From contig CANJVX010000003.1 of assembly GCA_947478405.1 (NCBI GenBank), positions 62,001-126,000 of the forward strand: 64,000 nt of DNA. Reading direction: 5' to 3'. Within the stretch, counting starts at the first letter, position 1. Every line of letters starts with the position of its first letter. The DNA comes from Beijerinckiaceae bacterium (lineage in GTDB: Bacteria; Pseudomonadota; Alphaproteobacteria; Rhizobiales; Beijerinckiaceae). Below are positions 27,963 to 37,992 of this stretch, in pieces. A program made the translations under genes and the position numbers. The notes beneath the pieces were generated by a model, which did no database searches, was not told the DNA's origin, and saw only the letters and a list, made by a program, of their open reading frames with translations.

Positions 27963-28976
27963 TTATTCTTCGGTGATCTTCTGCATGCGGGCGACGACTT
28001 TTTCATCCGCATTGGCGGCGGCTGCCACGATCTTGGCAAGCGAAGCGCCATCCAGCGGCTCGAAGTCGAGATTCGACTTCTGGATTTCAGCCAAAAGCTC
28101 GGGATCCTTCATCGTCGCATCGAAGGCTTTGCGCAGGAGCGCCGTGCGGTCGGCGGTCAAACCGGGAGGTGCCAGTATCGAGCGGCCGATTTCCGCACTC
28201 GACACGGCGAAAGCCAGCAGCTTGCGATCATCTTCATTGGTGGCGAGTTCGACGAGTGTTGGCACGTCTTTCAGATCGGGCGAGCGCTGTGTGACATATT
28301 GCACAAAGATCGCAGCTTTCTTGTCTGTGATCCATTGCATGCGGGTGGACTTCATCGTGTTCCACGACGTGAGTGCGGATTCTGTTTCGCCGCGTTCAAC
28401 CGCTAGCAGCCCATCGGTTGATCCGGGGAAGCCGCGAATGATCTTGTACTTCGTGCCCAGCACTTCATTCATCAGCTTTGGATAGGTATCAGAAGGAGAG
28501 CCAGGGCCGGTGGAGGCTGTTGGCACAACAAGTTTCCTCGCGCCTGCCAGCGTATAGGCTTCGGTGCGCGTTGAGACGACCTGCACTTCAATGTTGGAGG
28601 TGACGCGGCCGATCCAGGTGAAATCGGTAGCCTTGAACTGCACGCCCTTGGCCTTCAGCGCCTCGTCAATGGCGAGCGTCTGTGAGACGGTACCAAGCGC
28701 AGTGCCATCCTTAGGAGCGATGCGATAGAGCCAGTTGGAAGCGGTAAAAGAACCAGCGCCTGGCATATTGGAGGCAACCACTGTGGGCGTGCCCGCGATA
28801 TGTTTGCTGATAAAACGCGCGACCATGCGGCCGAACAGATCGTAAGTGCCGCCCGGCGAGAAGCCGATATAGACGGTGATGGTCTTGCCCTTGAAGAAAT
28901 CCTCATCCGCAGCAAAAGCGGGTGAAGCGGCAATGAGGGTCGCGGAAAGCGCGGCAGCGCCGAACGTCCTTTTCAT
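27963..28976 (-). CDS. Bug/TctC family solute-binding protein 5
   Basis: The 337-residue product has a signal peptide (MKRTFGAAALSATLIAASPA) and FFKGKTITVYIGFSPGGTYD, with PTVVASNMPGAGS. It closely follows the family length and lobe pattern (PTASTGPGSPSD in the ligand-loop region). It is a single gene between its terminator and the MFS gene. Ligand unknown. Confidence 0.9.
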   Translation of the reverse strand: MKRTFGAAALSATLIAASPAFAADEDFFKGKTITVYIGFSPGGTYDLFGRMVARFISKHIAGTPTVVASNMPGAGSFTASNWLYRIAPKDGTALGTVSQTLAIDEALKAKGVQFKATDFTWIGRVTSNIEVQVVSTRTEAYTLAGARKLVVPTASTGPGSPSDTYPKLMNEVLGTKYKIIRGFPGSTDGLLAVERGETESALTSWNTMKSTRMQWITDKKAAIFVQYVTQRSPDLKDVPTLVELATNEDDRKLLAFAVSSAEIGRSILAPPGLTADRTALLRKAFDATMKDPELLAEIQKSNLDFEPLDGASLAKIVAAAANADEKVVARMQKITEE

Positions 28977-29097
28977 AGGGTTTCCTCCTTGAGATCAGTT
29001 CTTTCTGGTGCTCTGCCGCAGACAATGCAAGACCCAAATCGTGGTTTCGGGCTGTCGCAAGACCGTCTGCCTTGCTAGAAGATCATAAAAAGTTCGT

Positions 29098-30333
29098 GTG
29101 TCCCGGCCCCCGGGGCCGGGGGAAATATCAGAATTGCATCCTGTCCGTACCCTTTTGTCCCGTTGGATTCCCGATTTACCCTCGGGGCCGCTGCTTGTGC
29201 TGATGTCGCTGGTTTTCCTGAAGCAGATCGGCAATGGCATGATCTGGTCGGTGATTGCCCTCTACGGGCAAGAGCTTGGCGCTGGCCCCACGCTGATTGG
29301 CCTTCTTGTCTCCTGCTATGGCGGGGCACGACTCATGGCCAATATGCCCTCGGGCTTTGCTTCTGAACGTTTCGGGCGCCGTCGGCTGATGCAATTGGGC
29401 TGTGTGCTCCTGACCATCGCGTCCTTCGGCGTGGTGATGACCCATTCCATCGAAGCCTTTTTCGTCGGCATTCTTCTGCTGGGTATCGCCTCGGCCTCCT
29501 TTATGACGGCGGCGCTGGCAGCGGTGGCCGATCTGGGTACACCCGGCCAACGGCTGCGTGATGCCTCTTTCTATCAGGCAGCCAATATGACGGGCACGGC
29601 GCTGGGCCCCGCGATTGGCGGTCTGGTGGCGGCGGGTTGGGGCTATTCCGCGCCTTATTTCGTCAATGGATTGATCGCGCTGGCGGGCGTCGTTGCTTTC
29701 ATGGTCATTCCTTGGCCTGAGGAAAAGAAGCACAAGGCGGGTTCCCAGAAATTAGGTTCGCTGCGCGCCATTGCTATTGCGAGCGCTGGCGTCGGCTTGA
29801 TGTATTTTGCGATTTTCTATGCGCGCACAGCGTCCAACTGGATCGTGATGCCGCTGATTGCGCAAAGCCATTTTGGTTGGGATATGGCTGCCATTGGCCT
29901 GCTTCTGACCGCCGGTGCCTGCGCCAATCTGGCTGTTTTGCCCTTTAATGCGGCTTTGTCGCGTGAATTCGGTCGGGTTGGGTCGATCATTTTGGCGGGT
30001 GCTGCGACCTTTGCCGCCTGCGCCATGCTGGCCTTTGGCGACCATCCGGTGTTCCTCTGGCTGACGGCTATCATGTTTGGTGCAGGCTCGGGGATCGCCA
30101 CACCAACTCTCATTGCCTATGTCGCCGATGTCGCGCCTGAAAACCAGCGCGGCATTTATATGGGTCTGCTGCGCACGAGCCAGGACTTCGCCCTGATCCT
30201 GGGGCCCTTCTTCACCGGCTTCCTGTCCGATAATTTAGGCTTTGGCTATCGCGGCGGGCTGATGGGCTCGATGCTCATTCTGGGGCTGTCGATCTTCGTT
30301 TTCTGGCGTGGCGCGCGGGGCACGAAACTCTAG
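29098..30333 (+). CDS. MFS transporter
   Basis: The major-facilitator protein of about 400 residues has 12 predicted membrane helices, with the loop 2-3 motif GFASERFGRRRLMQ matching the MFS A-motif and a second PEEKKHKAG loop between halves. It would move a small molecule or drug by proton coupling. The start is uncertain: the GTG at 29098 gives 411 residues, while a TTG at 29134 follows GGGGGAAA and may be the true start. It lies 86 nt upstream of the RND operon on the same strand. Confidence 0.85.
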   Translation: MSRPPGPGEISELHPVRTLLSRWIPDLPSGPLLVLMSLVFLKQIGNGMIWSVIALYGQELGAGPTLIGLLVSCYGGARLMANMPSGFASERFGRRRLMQLGCVLLTIASFGVVMTHSIEAFFVGILLLGIASASFMTAALAAVADLGTPGQRLRDASFYQAANMTGTALGPAIGGLVAAGWGYSAPYFVNGLIALAGVVAFMVIPWPEEKKHKAGSQKLGSLRAIAIASAGVGLMYFAIFYARTASNWIVMPLIAQSHFGWDMAAIGLLLTAGACANLAVLPFNAALSREFGRVGSIILAGAATFAACAMLAFGDHPVFLWLTAIMFGAGSGIATPTLIAYVADVAPENQRGIYMGLLRTSQDFALILGPFFTGFLSDNLGFGYRGGLMGSMLILGLSIFVFWRGARGTKL

Positions 30334-30419
30334 TCCCTGCCGACATTTGCCCGTCGCCTTGCTTTCCCCCGGTAAACCTCTAGCTTTAATCACAAGAATG
30401 AGAGCAGGAGGAATGTGAC

Positions 30420-33400
30420 GTGCTGGCGTTGGTGAAGCTTGCTTTGAGGCGGCCTTATACAATGGCCGTGACCGCTGTCCTGATCATGCTGACGGGTTTT
30501 ATTTCGGTCTCGCGCATGATCGTCGATATTTTCCCCGCCATTGATATTCCTGTCGTCTATGTCGCTTGGTCCTATAATGGACTGTCGGCAGAAGATATGG
30601 AACGGCGTGTTGTGCTCGTCTCCGAGCGCGCCTATTCGACCACCGTGAATGGTGTGGATCATATCGAATCCCTGTCTATTCCCGGCCAGGGCATTTTGAA
30701 GATCTATTTCCAGCCAGGCACAGATATTGGCGGCGCCATTGCGCAGATTTCCGCGCAAAGCAATGCTGTGCTGCGCATCGCGCCTCCCGGCATGCAACCG
30801 CCCAATATCATCCAGTTCAATGCATCCAATGTTCCGGTCGTGCAGGTGACGCTCAATTCCACCAGTGTGCCCGAGCAGCAGATTTCCGATTATGCCAATA
30901 ACTTCCTGCGCGTAAAACTCTTCACCATTCCAGGCCTGTCCATTCCGTCAGCCTTTGGCGGCAAGAATCGCCAGATCATTGTCGAAGTCGATCCGTTGAA
31001 GGCGGCTTCCAAAGGCCTGTCGCAGATGGATGTCGTCAATGCTTTGGGCACGAGCAATGTGATTGTGCCCGCAGGTGTCGCCCGCCTGGGCGCCAAGGAA
31101 TATGCGATCCAGCTCAATTCAAGCCCGCGCTTTGTTGAGCAATTCAACAATATCCCGGTGGGCGTGCGCGAAGGCGTGATGGTGACTCTGGCTGATATTG
31201 CTATTGTCAAAGACAGTTTTTCGCAGCAGTCCAATATTGTGCGTATTGACGGGCAGCGTGCGGCCTTCATTCCGATTTTGAAACACACCCATGCCTCGAC
31301 GCTGAAAGTTGTCGATGCGGTGCGTGGCATTCTGCCCGAGATTCAGGAGACGGCCCCCTCGGGTCTTGAATTGCGCATGGACTTTGACCAGTCGATCTTT
31401 GTGCGCGCCGCGGTACACAATGTGGTCGAAGAGGCGATCATCTCCTCAATTCTTGTCTCGCTGATGATTCTTGTATTCCTGGGCAGCTGGCGCAATACAT
31501 TGGTTGTGGCAGCCTCCATTCCACTTTCGATCTTTGCTGGCATGGCGGGGCTCTATTTCACCGGCCAGACGATCAATCTGATGACTTTGGGCGGGATGGC
31601 TCTGGCTATCGGCATGCTGGTCGATAATGCGACTGTGGTGATGGAAAATATTCACCGCAACCAAGCGCTCGGCAAACCGCTGACCATTGCCATTGTGGAA
31701 GGGTCGGGCGAAGTCGTGCAGCCGCTTACGGTGGCAACACTTTGCATCTGTATCGTCTTCATTCCGGTGCTCTTGCTTGAAGGGGCGGCGCGCTTCCTCT
31801 TTATCCCGCTCGCCATCACCGTTGTTTTGTCGATGCTGGCCTCTTTTGTTTTGTCCTTTACAGTTGTGCCCGCGCTCGCGCGGCAATTGCTGTCGGGCGA
31901 AGATCACGGTCATTCGGGTCCGAAATCCTTCGGCGCACGCATGGCTGAGGCTTTTGATCGTCGCTTCGATGCATTCAAGGCAGGCTTTGTGAAAGTACTG
32001 ACGGGTGCCTTGGGCATGCGCAAGCAGGTGCTGTTTGGCTTTGGCGGCTTGCTCGCCATCACCTTCATGCTCGCGCCCAATGTGGGAACAGATTTCTACC
32101 CCACAGCAGATGTGGGTATTCTGAAGCTCCATGTGCGTGCGCCCGCAGGTAATCGTCTGGAATCAACCGAAGACCTTGTCTCCGACGTGGAGATTGCCCT
32201 GCGCAAGATTATCCCGGCTAAGGAAATGCGTACGATCAATGCGATGATCGGCGTGCCTGGTGGTCTCAATCTGGCGTTTGTGCCTTCTGACAATACGAGC
32301 GGTGCAGATGCTGAATTGCTGATCTCGCTGAAAAGCCCGCACCGCCCGACTGATGAATATAAACAGCTCATCCGTCGCCAGCTCACAGCTGAATTTCCCG
32401 GTGTGATTTTCTATTTCCAGACGGCTGACATTGTCAGTCAGGTGTTGAACTTCGGCCTGTCGGCGCCCATCGACATCCAGATTCAGGATCAGAATTTCGA
32501 ACGCTCCTATGCGGTCGGTCAGCAGCTGTTACAAAAGCTGAAAGTGATTCCAGGTGTTGTTGATCCCCATATCACGCAGGTGCTGAACTTCCCCTCGCTG
32601 CAGATTGAAGTTGATCGCCAGCGTGCGGTGCGTCTTGGTGTCTCGCAGCGCGATGTCGCCAATAATATGTTGGCATCCTTGTCGGGATCATCCTCGATCA
32701 GCCCGACCTATTTTCTGAATCCTCAGAATGGCGTGAATTATTCGGTGGTCGTCAATACGCCGATTGATCGTCTGGAAACAGTGCAGGACATTTTGTCCTT
32801 CCCGGCTCAGTCAGCGCCGACGTCGCTGACACCGCCACCGGCTGTTGTAACGCCCACGACCTTGCCATCAGCGCCTGTGACGCGACTGGGTGACTTTGCG
32901 TCCGTGACGCCCGGCACTGCAATGAATGCGATCAATCATTACACGATCCAGCGCGTGATTGACGTGGCGGCCAATGTCGAGGGACGTGATCTGGGTTCCA
33001 CGGCGGCCGAAATCAAACAGGTGATTGCTGACGTGCAAAAAGATTTGCCTTCGCAAACCAAGATTGTTTTGCGCGGACAAAATGAGGTGATGGAAAAGAG
33101 CTTCAAAATGCTCGCTTTTGGCCTCTTGCTGGCGATCTTCCTCGTCTATGCGGTCTTGGTTGTGCTGTTTCAGTCCTGGCTTGACCCATTCATCATTATG
33201 ATGGCAGTGCCCGGCGCCTTGATCGGCATTATCTGGATGCTGGCTGCCACCGGCACGACGATCAATGTCGTCTCACTGATGGGCGCCATTATGTCGGTGG
33301 GCATTTGCGTCTCGAACTCGATCCTTGTCGTTTCCTTCGCCAATGATCTACGCGGGCGCCAGCCTTCGCTTACGCCGTTTGAGGCAGTGGTGGAATCGGC

Positions 33401-33665
33401 GTCCACGCGTTTGCGCCCCATTATGATGACGGCGTTGGCGATGATTATCGGCATGATCCCGATGGCTCTGGGTCTTGGTGAAGCTGGCGAGCAGAATGCG
33501 CCGTTGGGCCGCGCCGTGATTGGTGGTCTGGCGGTGGCGACTTTCGCTACATTGTTCCTTGTGCCGATTTTCTACACGTTGTTGCGCAAAGAGATGCCTG
33601 AATTGCTAAAGCTTGATCAGAAATTCAATGAAGAAATGCTCGCTGAAGGGGTAGTTGATGGTTGA
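30420..33665 (+). CDS. RND efflux transporter, HAE1/AcrB-type inner-membrane pump
   Basis: The 1081-residue product has the RND layout: 12 helices, two large periplasmic loops and the mid-membrane proton site around ALAIGMLVDNATVVMENI. The second half has IMSVGICVSNSILVVSFAND. This form resembles the shorter-spectrum AcrB-like or MdtABC-type family. A GTG start at 30420 has AGGAGGA upstream. The pump gene comes first and overlaps the adaptor gene that follows by 8 nt, opposite to the common adaptor-pump order. No TolC-type outer-membrane gene is present. Confidence 0.92.
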   Translation: MLALVKLALRRPYTMAVTAVLIMLTGFISVSRMIVDIFPAIDIPVVYVAWSYNGLSAEDMERRVVLVSERAYSTTVNGVDHIESLSIPGQGILKIYFQPGTDIGGAIAQISAQSNAVLRIAPPGMQPPNIIQFNASNVPVVQVTLNSTSVPEQQISDYANNFLRVKLFTIPGLSIPSAFGGKNRQIIVEVDPLKAASKGLSQMDVVNALGTSNVIVPAGVARLGAKEYAIQLNSSPRFVEQFNNIPVGVREGVMVTLADIAIVKDSFSQQSNIVRIDGQRAAFIPILKHTHASTLKVVDAVRGILPEIQETAPSGLELRMDFDQSIFVRAAVHNVVEEAIISSILVSLMILVFLGSWRNTLVVAASIPLSIFAGMAGLYFTGQTINLMTLGGMALAIGMLVDNATVVMENIHRNQALGKPLTIAIVEGSGEVVQPLTVATLCICIVFIPVLLLEGAARFLFIPLAITVVLSMLASFVLSFTVVPALARQLLSGEDHGHSGPKSFGARMAEAFDRRFDAFKAGFVKVLTGALGMRKQVLFGFGGLLAITFMLAPNVGTDFYPTADVGILKLHVRAPAGNRLESTEDLVSDVEIALRKIIPAKEMRTINAMIGVPGGLNLAFVPSDNTSGADAELLISLKSPHRPTDEYKQLIRRQLTAEFPGVIFYFQTADIVSQVLNFGLSAPIDIQIQDQNFERSYAVGQQLLQKLKVIPGVVDPHITQVLNFPSLQIEVDRQRAVRLGVSQRDVANNMLASLSGSSSISPTYFLNPQNGVNYSVVVNTPIDRLETVQDILSFPAQSAPTSLTPPPAVVTPTTLPSAPVTRLGDFASVTPGTAMNAINHYTIQRVIDVAANVEGRDLGSTAAEIKQVIADVQKDLPSQTKIVLRGQNEVMEKSFKMLAFGLLLAIFLVYAVLVVLFQSWLDPFIIMMAVPGALIGIIWMLAATGTTINVVSLMGAIMSVGICVSNSILVVSFANDLRGRQPSLTPFEAVVESASTRLRPIMMTALAMIIGMIPMALGLGEAGEQNAPLGRAVIGGLAVATFATLFLVPIFYTLLRKEMPELLKLDQKFNEEMLAEGVVDG

Positions 33666-34779
33666 GGTCCCGCAGAATAAGTCTCAAATCGCGCGGATCG
33701 CCGGCGGTATTTTTCTTCTCGCAGCAGCTGTCTTTGTCTGGCGCCATTATGCGGGCGAAAATGATCGTGTTGAATCCATGCGCAGTGCGCAGGCCAAGGT
33801 GGCCGAGCTGGGTCCGCGCGTTGAAATGGTCGAAGCCAGCGCCGGCCCCAAGTCGCGCACGATTAAATTGCTCGGCGACGTGCGTTCGGCTGCGACGGTC
33901 ACGCTCTATGCCAAAATCTCTGCCTATCTGAAGACGATCTATGTCGATAAGGGCGACAAGGTGACTGCAGGTCAGGTGTTGGCCGAACTGGATAGTCCCG
34001 AACTTGAGCAGCAATATGCAGCTGCCTCCAATGACCTCATTCAGAAGAAGCGTAATCTTGAACGACTGCGCGGCTTGTTTGATCGCGGTTCGACGACACA
34101 GGTTGCTATGCTGCAGGCCGAGACGGATTTCATGGTCGCAGAGAACAATGTTGCGGGCCTTGCCGCAACCCGCGCCTATCAGACCATTCGCTCACCGCTG
34201 GAGGGCCGCGTCACAGCACGCTTTGTTGATCCGGGCGCTCTGGTCACCAATGCGCAGACTAATGCGGTGAGTGCACAACCGTTGGTGACAATTTCTGACA
34301 ATACGCGTGTGCGCATTTATGCCTTTTTGCAACAGCCAGATGTGCCTTTCATCAAGCTTGGCCACAAGGCTGAAGTGGTGGATGCCAGCCGTCCTGAGCG
34401 GCGCAAGTCCGGCGAGATCACCCGCATGACGGGCGAGCTTGATCCCAAGTCACGCACTATGCTGATTGAAGTGCATCTCGATAATGCCGATGAGTTTTTT
34501 GTCCCCGGTTCCTTTGTCAATCTGACACTGGATGTCCCTTTGCCCCCCTCAATCCAGATTCCGGCACCTGCACTATTGCTGCGCAATGGGCGCGCGGTTG
34601 TGCCGGTGTTTGATAAGGAAAAATCAACGGTGCAGCTCCGCTCCGTGGTTGTCGGCGGCACCGATGGCGCGCGCGTCACCGTGACCGAGGGGCTAAAAGT
34701 GGGCGAGCCGATCTTGCTCAATCTGCCCGATGAAGTCACGGATGGCGGTAAGGTGCAGGCGGTGGCCCCGCGCCGCTGA
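33658..34779 (+). CDS. RND efflux periplasmic adaptor subunit
   Basis: The 373-residue membrane-fusion protein has one N-terminal helix (IAGGIFLLAAAVFVW) acting as an anchor, a split lipoyl domain (IYVDKGDKVTAGQVLAELDSP and later TIRSPLEGRVTARFVDPGALV), a short coiled coil at about 115-150, and beta-barrel and membrane-proximal domains. It links the upstream RND pump to an outer-membrane channel. The ATG at 33658 overlaps the pump gene's stop codon, so the two are coupled. Confidence 0.92.
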   Translation: MVEVPQNKSQIARIAGGIFLLAAAVFVWRHYAGENDRVESMRSAQAKVAELGPRVEMVEASAGPKSRTIKLLGDVRSAATVTLYAKISAYLKTIYVDKGDKVTAGQVLAELDSPELEQQYAAASNDLIQKKRNLERLRGLFDRGSTTQVAMLQAETDFMVAENNVAGLAATRAYQTIRSPLEGRVTARFVDPGALVTNAQTNAVSAQPLVTISDNTRVRIYAFLQQPDVPFIKLGHKAEVVDASRPERRKSGEITRMTGELDPKSRTMLIEVHLDNADEFFVPGSFVNLTLDVPLPPSIQIPAPALLLRNGRAVVPVFDKEKSTVQLRSVVVGGTDGARVTVTEGLKVGEPILLNLPDEVTDGGKVQAVAPRR

Positions 34780-34864
34780 AGCTTGCCACTTGATCCGCGC
34801 CATTTTATTGCCACCTTGGTCCGTTCACTCTGTACGCTTCGAATCGAAAAAGGGGGTTTGTCCC

Positions 34865-35449
34865 ATGTTGCAACTTGCCAAAGTCCTCATGGCTGCCAGT
34901 GCTGCGTCGCTGACGCTGGCGGGTTGTGCCTCCACAGGCCCCGCGTCGCCTAGCGTTAATGTCATGCCTGCTAAGGGCAAATCTTACGAAGCTTTCCAGC
35001 GCGATGATAATTATTGTCAGGCTGCGGCCCAGCGTCAGGTTGGCTACAACTCGCCTGGTGAAGCGGCCAACACATCGGCCGTGCAGAGTGCGGCGGTTGG
35101 TACGGCGCTAGGTGCCTTGGCGGGCGCGGCCATTGGCTCTGCATCGGCGAATATGGGCAAGGGCGCGGCTATTGGCGCGGGAACAGGCCTGCTTGCGGGT
35201 GCATTGGTAGGTTCTGGTAATTCTAGTCAGGCGGGAGGTGCCGTGCAGGGCCGCTTTGACATGGTTTATGCGCAATGCATGAAGGCGCGCGGCAATATTG
35301 TCGAAGATGCGCCCCAGCCAGTGCGCGATGTGATTGTCTATGAGCGCCCGACACCAGTCTATATGGCGCCGCGTCCATATTATTATGAGCCGCGTCCCTA
35401 TTATTACCAGTCGCGGCCTTACTATCGGCAGCGTCCCTATTATTATTGA
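34865..35449 (+). CDS. Glycine-zipper outer-membrane lipoprotein with Tyr-rich tail
   Basis: The 194-residue product has a lipoprotein signal with lipobox LAGC (Cys near 20). A glycine-zipper segment follows (ALGALAGAAIGSASANMG, then GAAIGAGTGLLAGALVG), likely inserted in or packed on the outer membrane. The C-terminus repeats short RPYYY units after APRPYYYEPRPYYY. Related 17-kDa-antigen-type lipoproteins are cell-envelope components. It follows the RND genes by 85 nt and ends at its own terminator. A structural role is inferred. Confidence 0.8.
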   Translation: MLQLAKVLMAASAASLTLAGCASTGPASPSVNVMPAKGKSYEAFQRDDNYCQAAAQRQVGYNSPGEAANTSAVQSAAVGTALGALAGAAIGSASANMGKGAAIGAGTGLLAGALVGSGNSSQAGGAVQGRFDMVYAQCMKARGNIVEDAPQPVRDVIVYERPTPVYMAPRPYYYEPRPYYYQSRPYYRQRPYYY

Positions 35450-35472
35450 GGTGCGGCGTTCCAAAAGAATGC

Positions 35473-35499
35473 AAAGGCGGGCCATGTGCCCGCCTTTTT
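35473..35499 (+). terminator. Terminator after glycine-zipper lipoprotein gene
   Basis: AAAGGCGGGC, loop CATGT, GCCCGCCTTTTT: strong hairpin with a T run, 23 nt after the stop codon. Confidence 0.85.
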
Positions 35500-35604
35500 G
35501 TGTGTGTGTACGGAAGAAGCCCATCTCTTTGCTGAAGCTATGTGGCGTCTTGCGCGCTGCTTCCTGATTGCCGGGTAGTTCTTCGGCCAATCATAATGGC
35601 GGGC

Positions 35605-36156
35605 TCACAACCTCGACAGAAAGTGCGCGAGGCTCATCAAGCCTTCGGGCCAAGGGCCGTGGCCTGATCCTGAATTTAAATGGCCAGCTTCACCTGCATC
35701 CAGCATGGCCGAGCCCCAGGCAAAGGCGAGATCTTCGACAGCCGCGTAAGAGGCGTGTGGATCATTGCGGCTACCCACCAAAAGTGAGGGAAAGGGCAGT
35801 GGATCGCGCGGATGCGTTTCAAACGCACCGAAATCCATTGCATGCGCGCGTAGCCATTCCTCGGACGGGGGCGCGACCAGAAACGCGCCTTTCACTTTCT
35901 CCGGATCAAAATCTCGAACCGCATGCGCTGTGGCCGCCACGCCGAGTGAATGGGCAATCAGAATGACAGGTTTTTGCGCTGCATTCACGGCGTCACGAAT
36001 AGCGCTCACCCAAGCTGCATGATCAGGCGCATCCCAGTCGCTTTGTTCCACGCGCTTGGCGGTTGAAAGTTTTTGCTCCCAGCGCGATTGCCAATGGTCG
36101 GGGCCGGAATTGTTCAGGCCCGGGACAATAAGGATCTCGGCATCAGACGTTCGCAT
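35605..36156 (-). CDS. RBBP9/YdeN family alpha/beta hydrolase
   Basis: This small serine hydrolase has 183 residues. The N-terminal VPGLNNSGPDHWQSRWE is the family signature. The nucleophile lies in IAHSLGV, the acid in GSRNDPHAS and the His in SGHGPWPEG near the C-terminus. Activity in this family is mostly uncharacterised in bacteria. It lies five nt downstream of the CcdA gene on the same strand and is probably co-transcribed with it. Confidence 0.88.
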   Translation of the reverse strand: MRTSDAEILIVPGLNNSGPDHWQSRWEQKLSTAKRVEQSDWDAPDHAAWVSAIRDAVNAAQKPVILIAHSLGVAATAHAVRDFDPEKVKGAFLVAPPSEEWLRAHAMDFGAFETHPRDPLPFPSLLVGSRNDPHASYAAVEDLAFAWGSAMLDAGEAGHLNSGSGHGPWPEGLMSLAHFLSRL

Positions 36157-36161
36157 AAAAT

Positions 36162-36893
36162 CTATCCAAGTTTGGCAAGTGCTGGAAACATTTCAATGAG
36201 CCAGAAACTCATACTCTGCATGGCGCCGGTGAGAAAACCGATGCCAGTGAGAACCAGCAAACCACCAACGACTTTTTCCAACACGCCGAAATGGCGCTTG
36301 AAGCGGGCTATGAAAGCCATGAAGGGCTCGATGGCCAAAGCTGCGATCAGAAAGGGCACGCCGAGGCCCGCTGAATAAGCGCCCAGTAAAACCATGCCGC
36401 GCGACACCGTGTCTTCTGAGCCGGCAACAGCGAGAATGGCTGCGAGAATGGGGCCGATGCAGGGCGTCCAGCCAAAAGCAAAGGCCAACCCCATGAGATA
36501 GGCGCCGAAAATACCGACCGGCTTTTCAACCTGCATGCGCTTTTCGCGATACAGAAAGCCAAGCCGGAATGCGCCCATGAAATGCAGGCCCATGATGATA
36601 ATGCCTGCACCCGCCACCCATGTGAGCACATCGAGATAAGCGCGGATGATCTGGCCAAACAGCGAAGCTGTGGCACCCAGCGCCACAAAGACGGTGGAGA
36701 AGCCCGCGACAAAGAGAATGGCCGAGAGCGCCACATCGCGCCGCGCACCTGTGACACCTTCTTCGGACAGCTCTTCAATGGTGGTGCCCGCAATATAGGT
36801 GAGATAGGGCGGCACAAGCGGCAGCACGCAGGGGCTCAAGAAGGAGAGCACCCCGGCAAAGGCAGCGGCAGGAAGCGTGACGTCTGTGGCCAT
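36162..36893 (-). CDS. ccdA: Cytochrome c biogenesis protein CcdA (DsbD transmembrane-type)
   Basis: CcdA moves reducing equivalents from cytoplasmic thioredoxin across the inner membrane, keeping apocytochrome c cysteines reduced for haem attachment. The 243-residue product has six to seven predicted helices and the two family cysteines, one in LSPCVLPLVPPY and one in GWTPCIGPIL. The cytochromes encoded near 17-20 kb would depend on such a route, but other ccm genes are not in this window. Confidence 0.92.
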   Translation of the reverse strand: MATDVTLPAAAFAGVLSFLSPCVLPLVPPYLTYIAGTTIEELSEEGVTGARRDVALSAILFVAGFSTVFVALGATASLFGQIIRAYLDVLTWVAGAGIIIMGLHFMGAFRLGFLYREKRMQVEKPVGIFGAYLMGLAFAFGWTPCIGPILAAILAVAGSEDTVSRGMVLLGAYSAGLGVPFLIAALAIEPFMAFIARFKRHFGVLEKVVGGLLVLTGIGFLTGAMQSMSFWLIEMFPALAKLG

Positions 36894-36945
36894 AAGGGGT
36901 GTTTAGACGGTTTGGGGGAGTGGTGCAAAGCCCTCAACCGCGCCC

Positions 36946-36997
36946 AATCATTGCGAATGCGGCCTTCTGGATTGCTTCGCTGTGCTCGCAATGACGG
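36946..36997. repeat. Short copy of the dispersed palindromic repeat
   Basis: A shortened copy (CAATCATTGCGAATGCGG at the left, CTCGCAATGACGG at the right; the middle is deleted) between ccdA and the liv operon. Confidence 0.65.
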
Positions 36998-37074
36998 GGA
37001 GGGCTTAACTGGACCCATAGCCGCGCCCTTGGTAGCCTCGCGACCAAGCCCGAATCCGGCCCTTTGGGAGAGGC

Positions 37075-37991
<917 letters not shown>

Positions 37992-37992
<1 letters not shown>

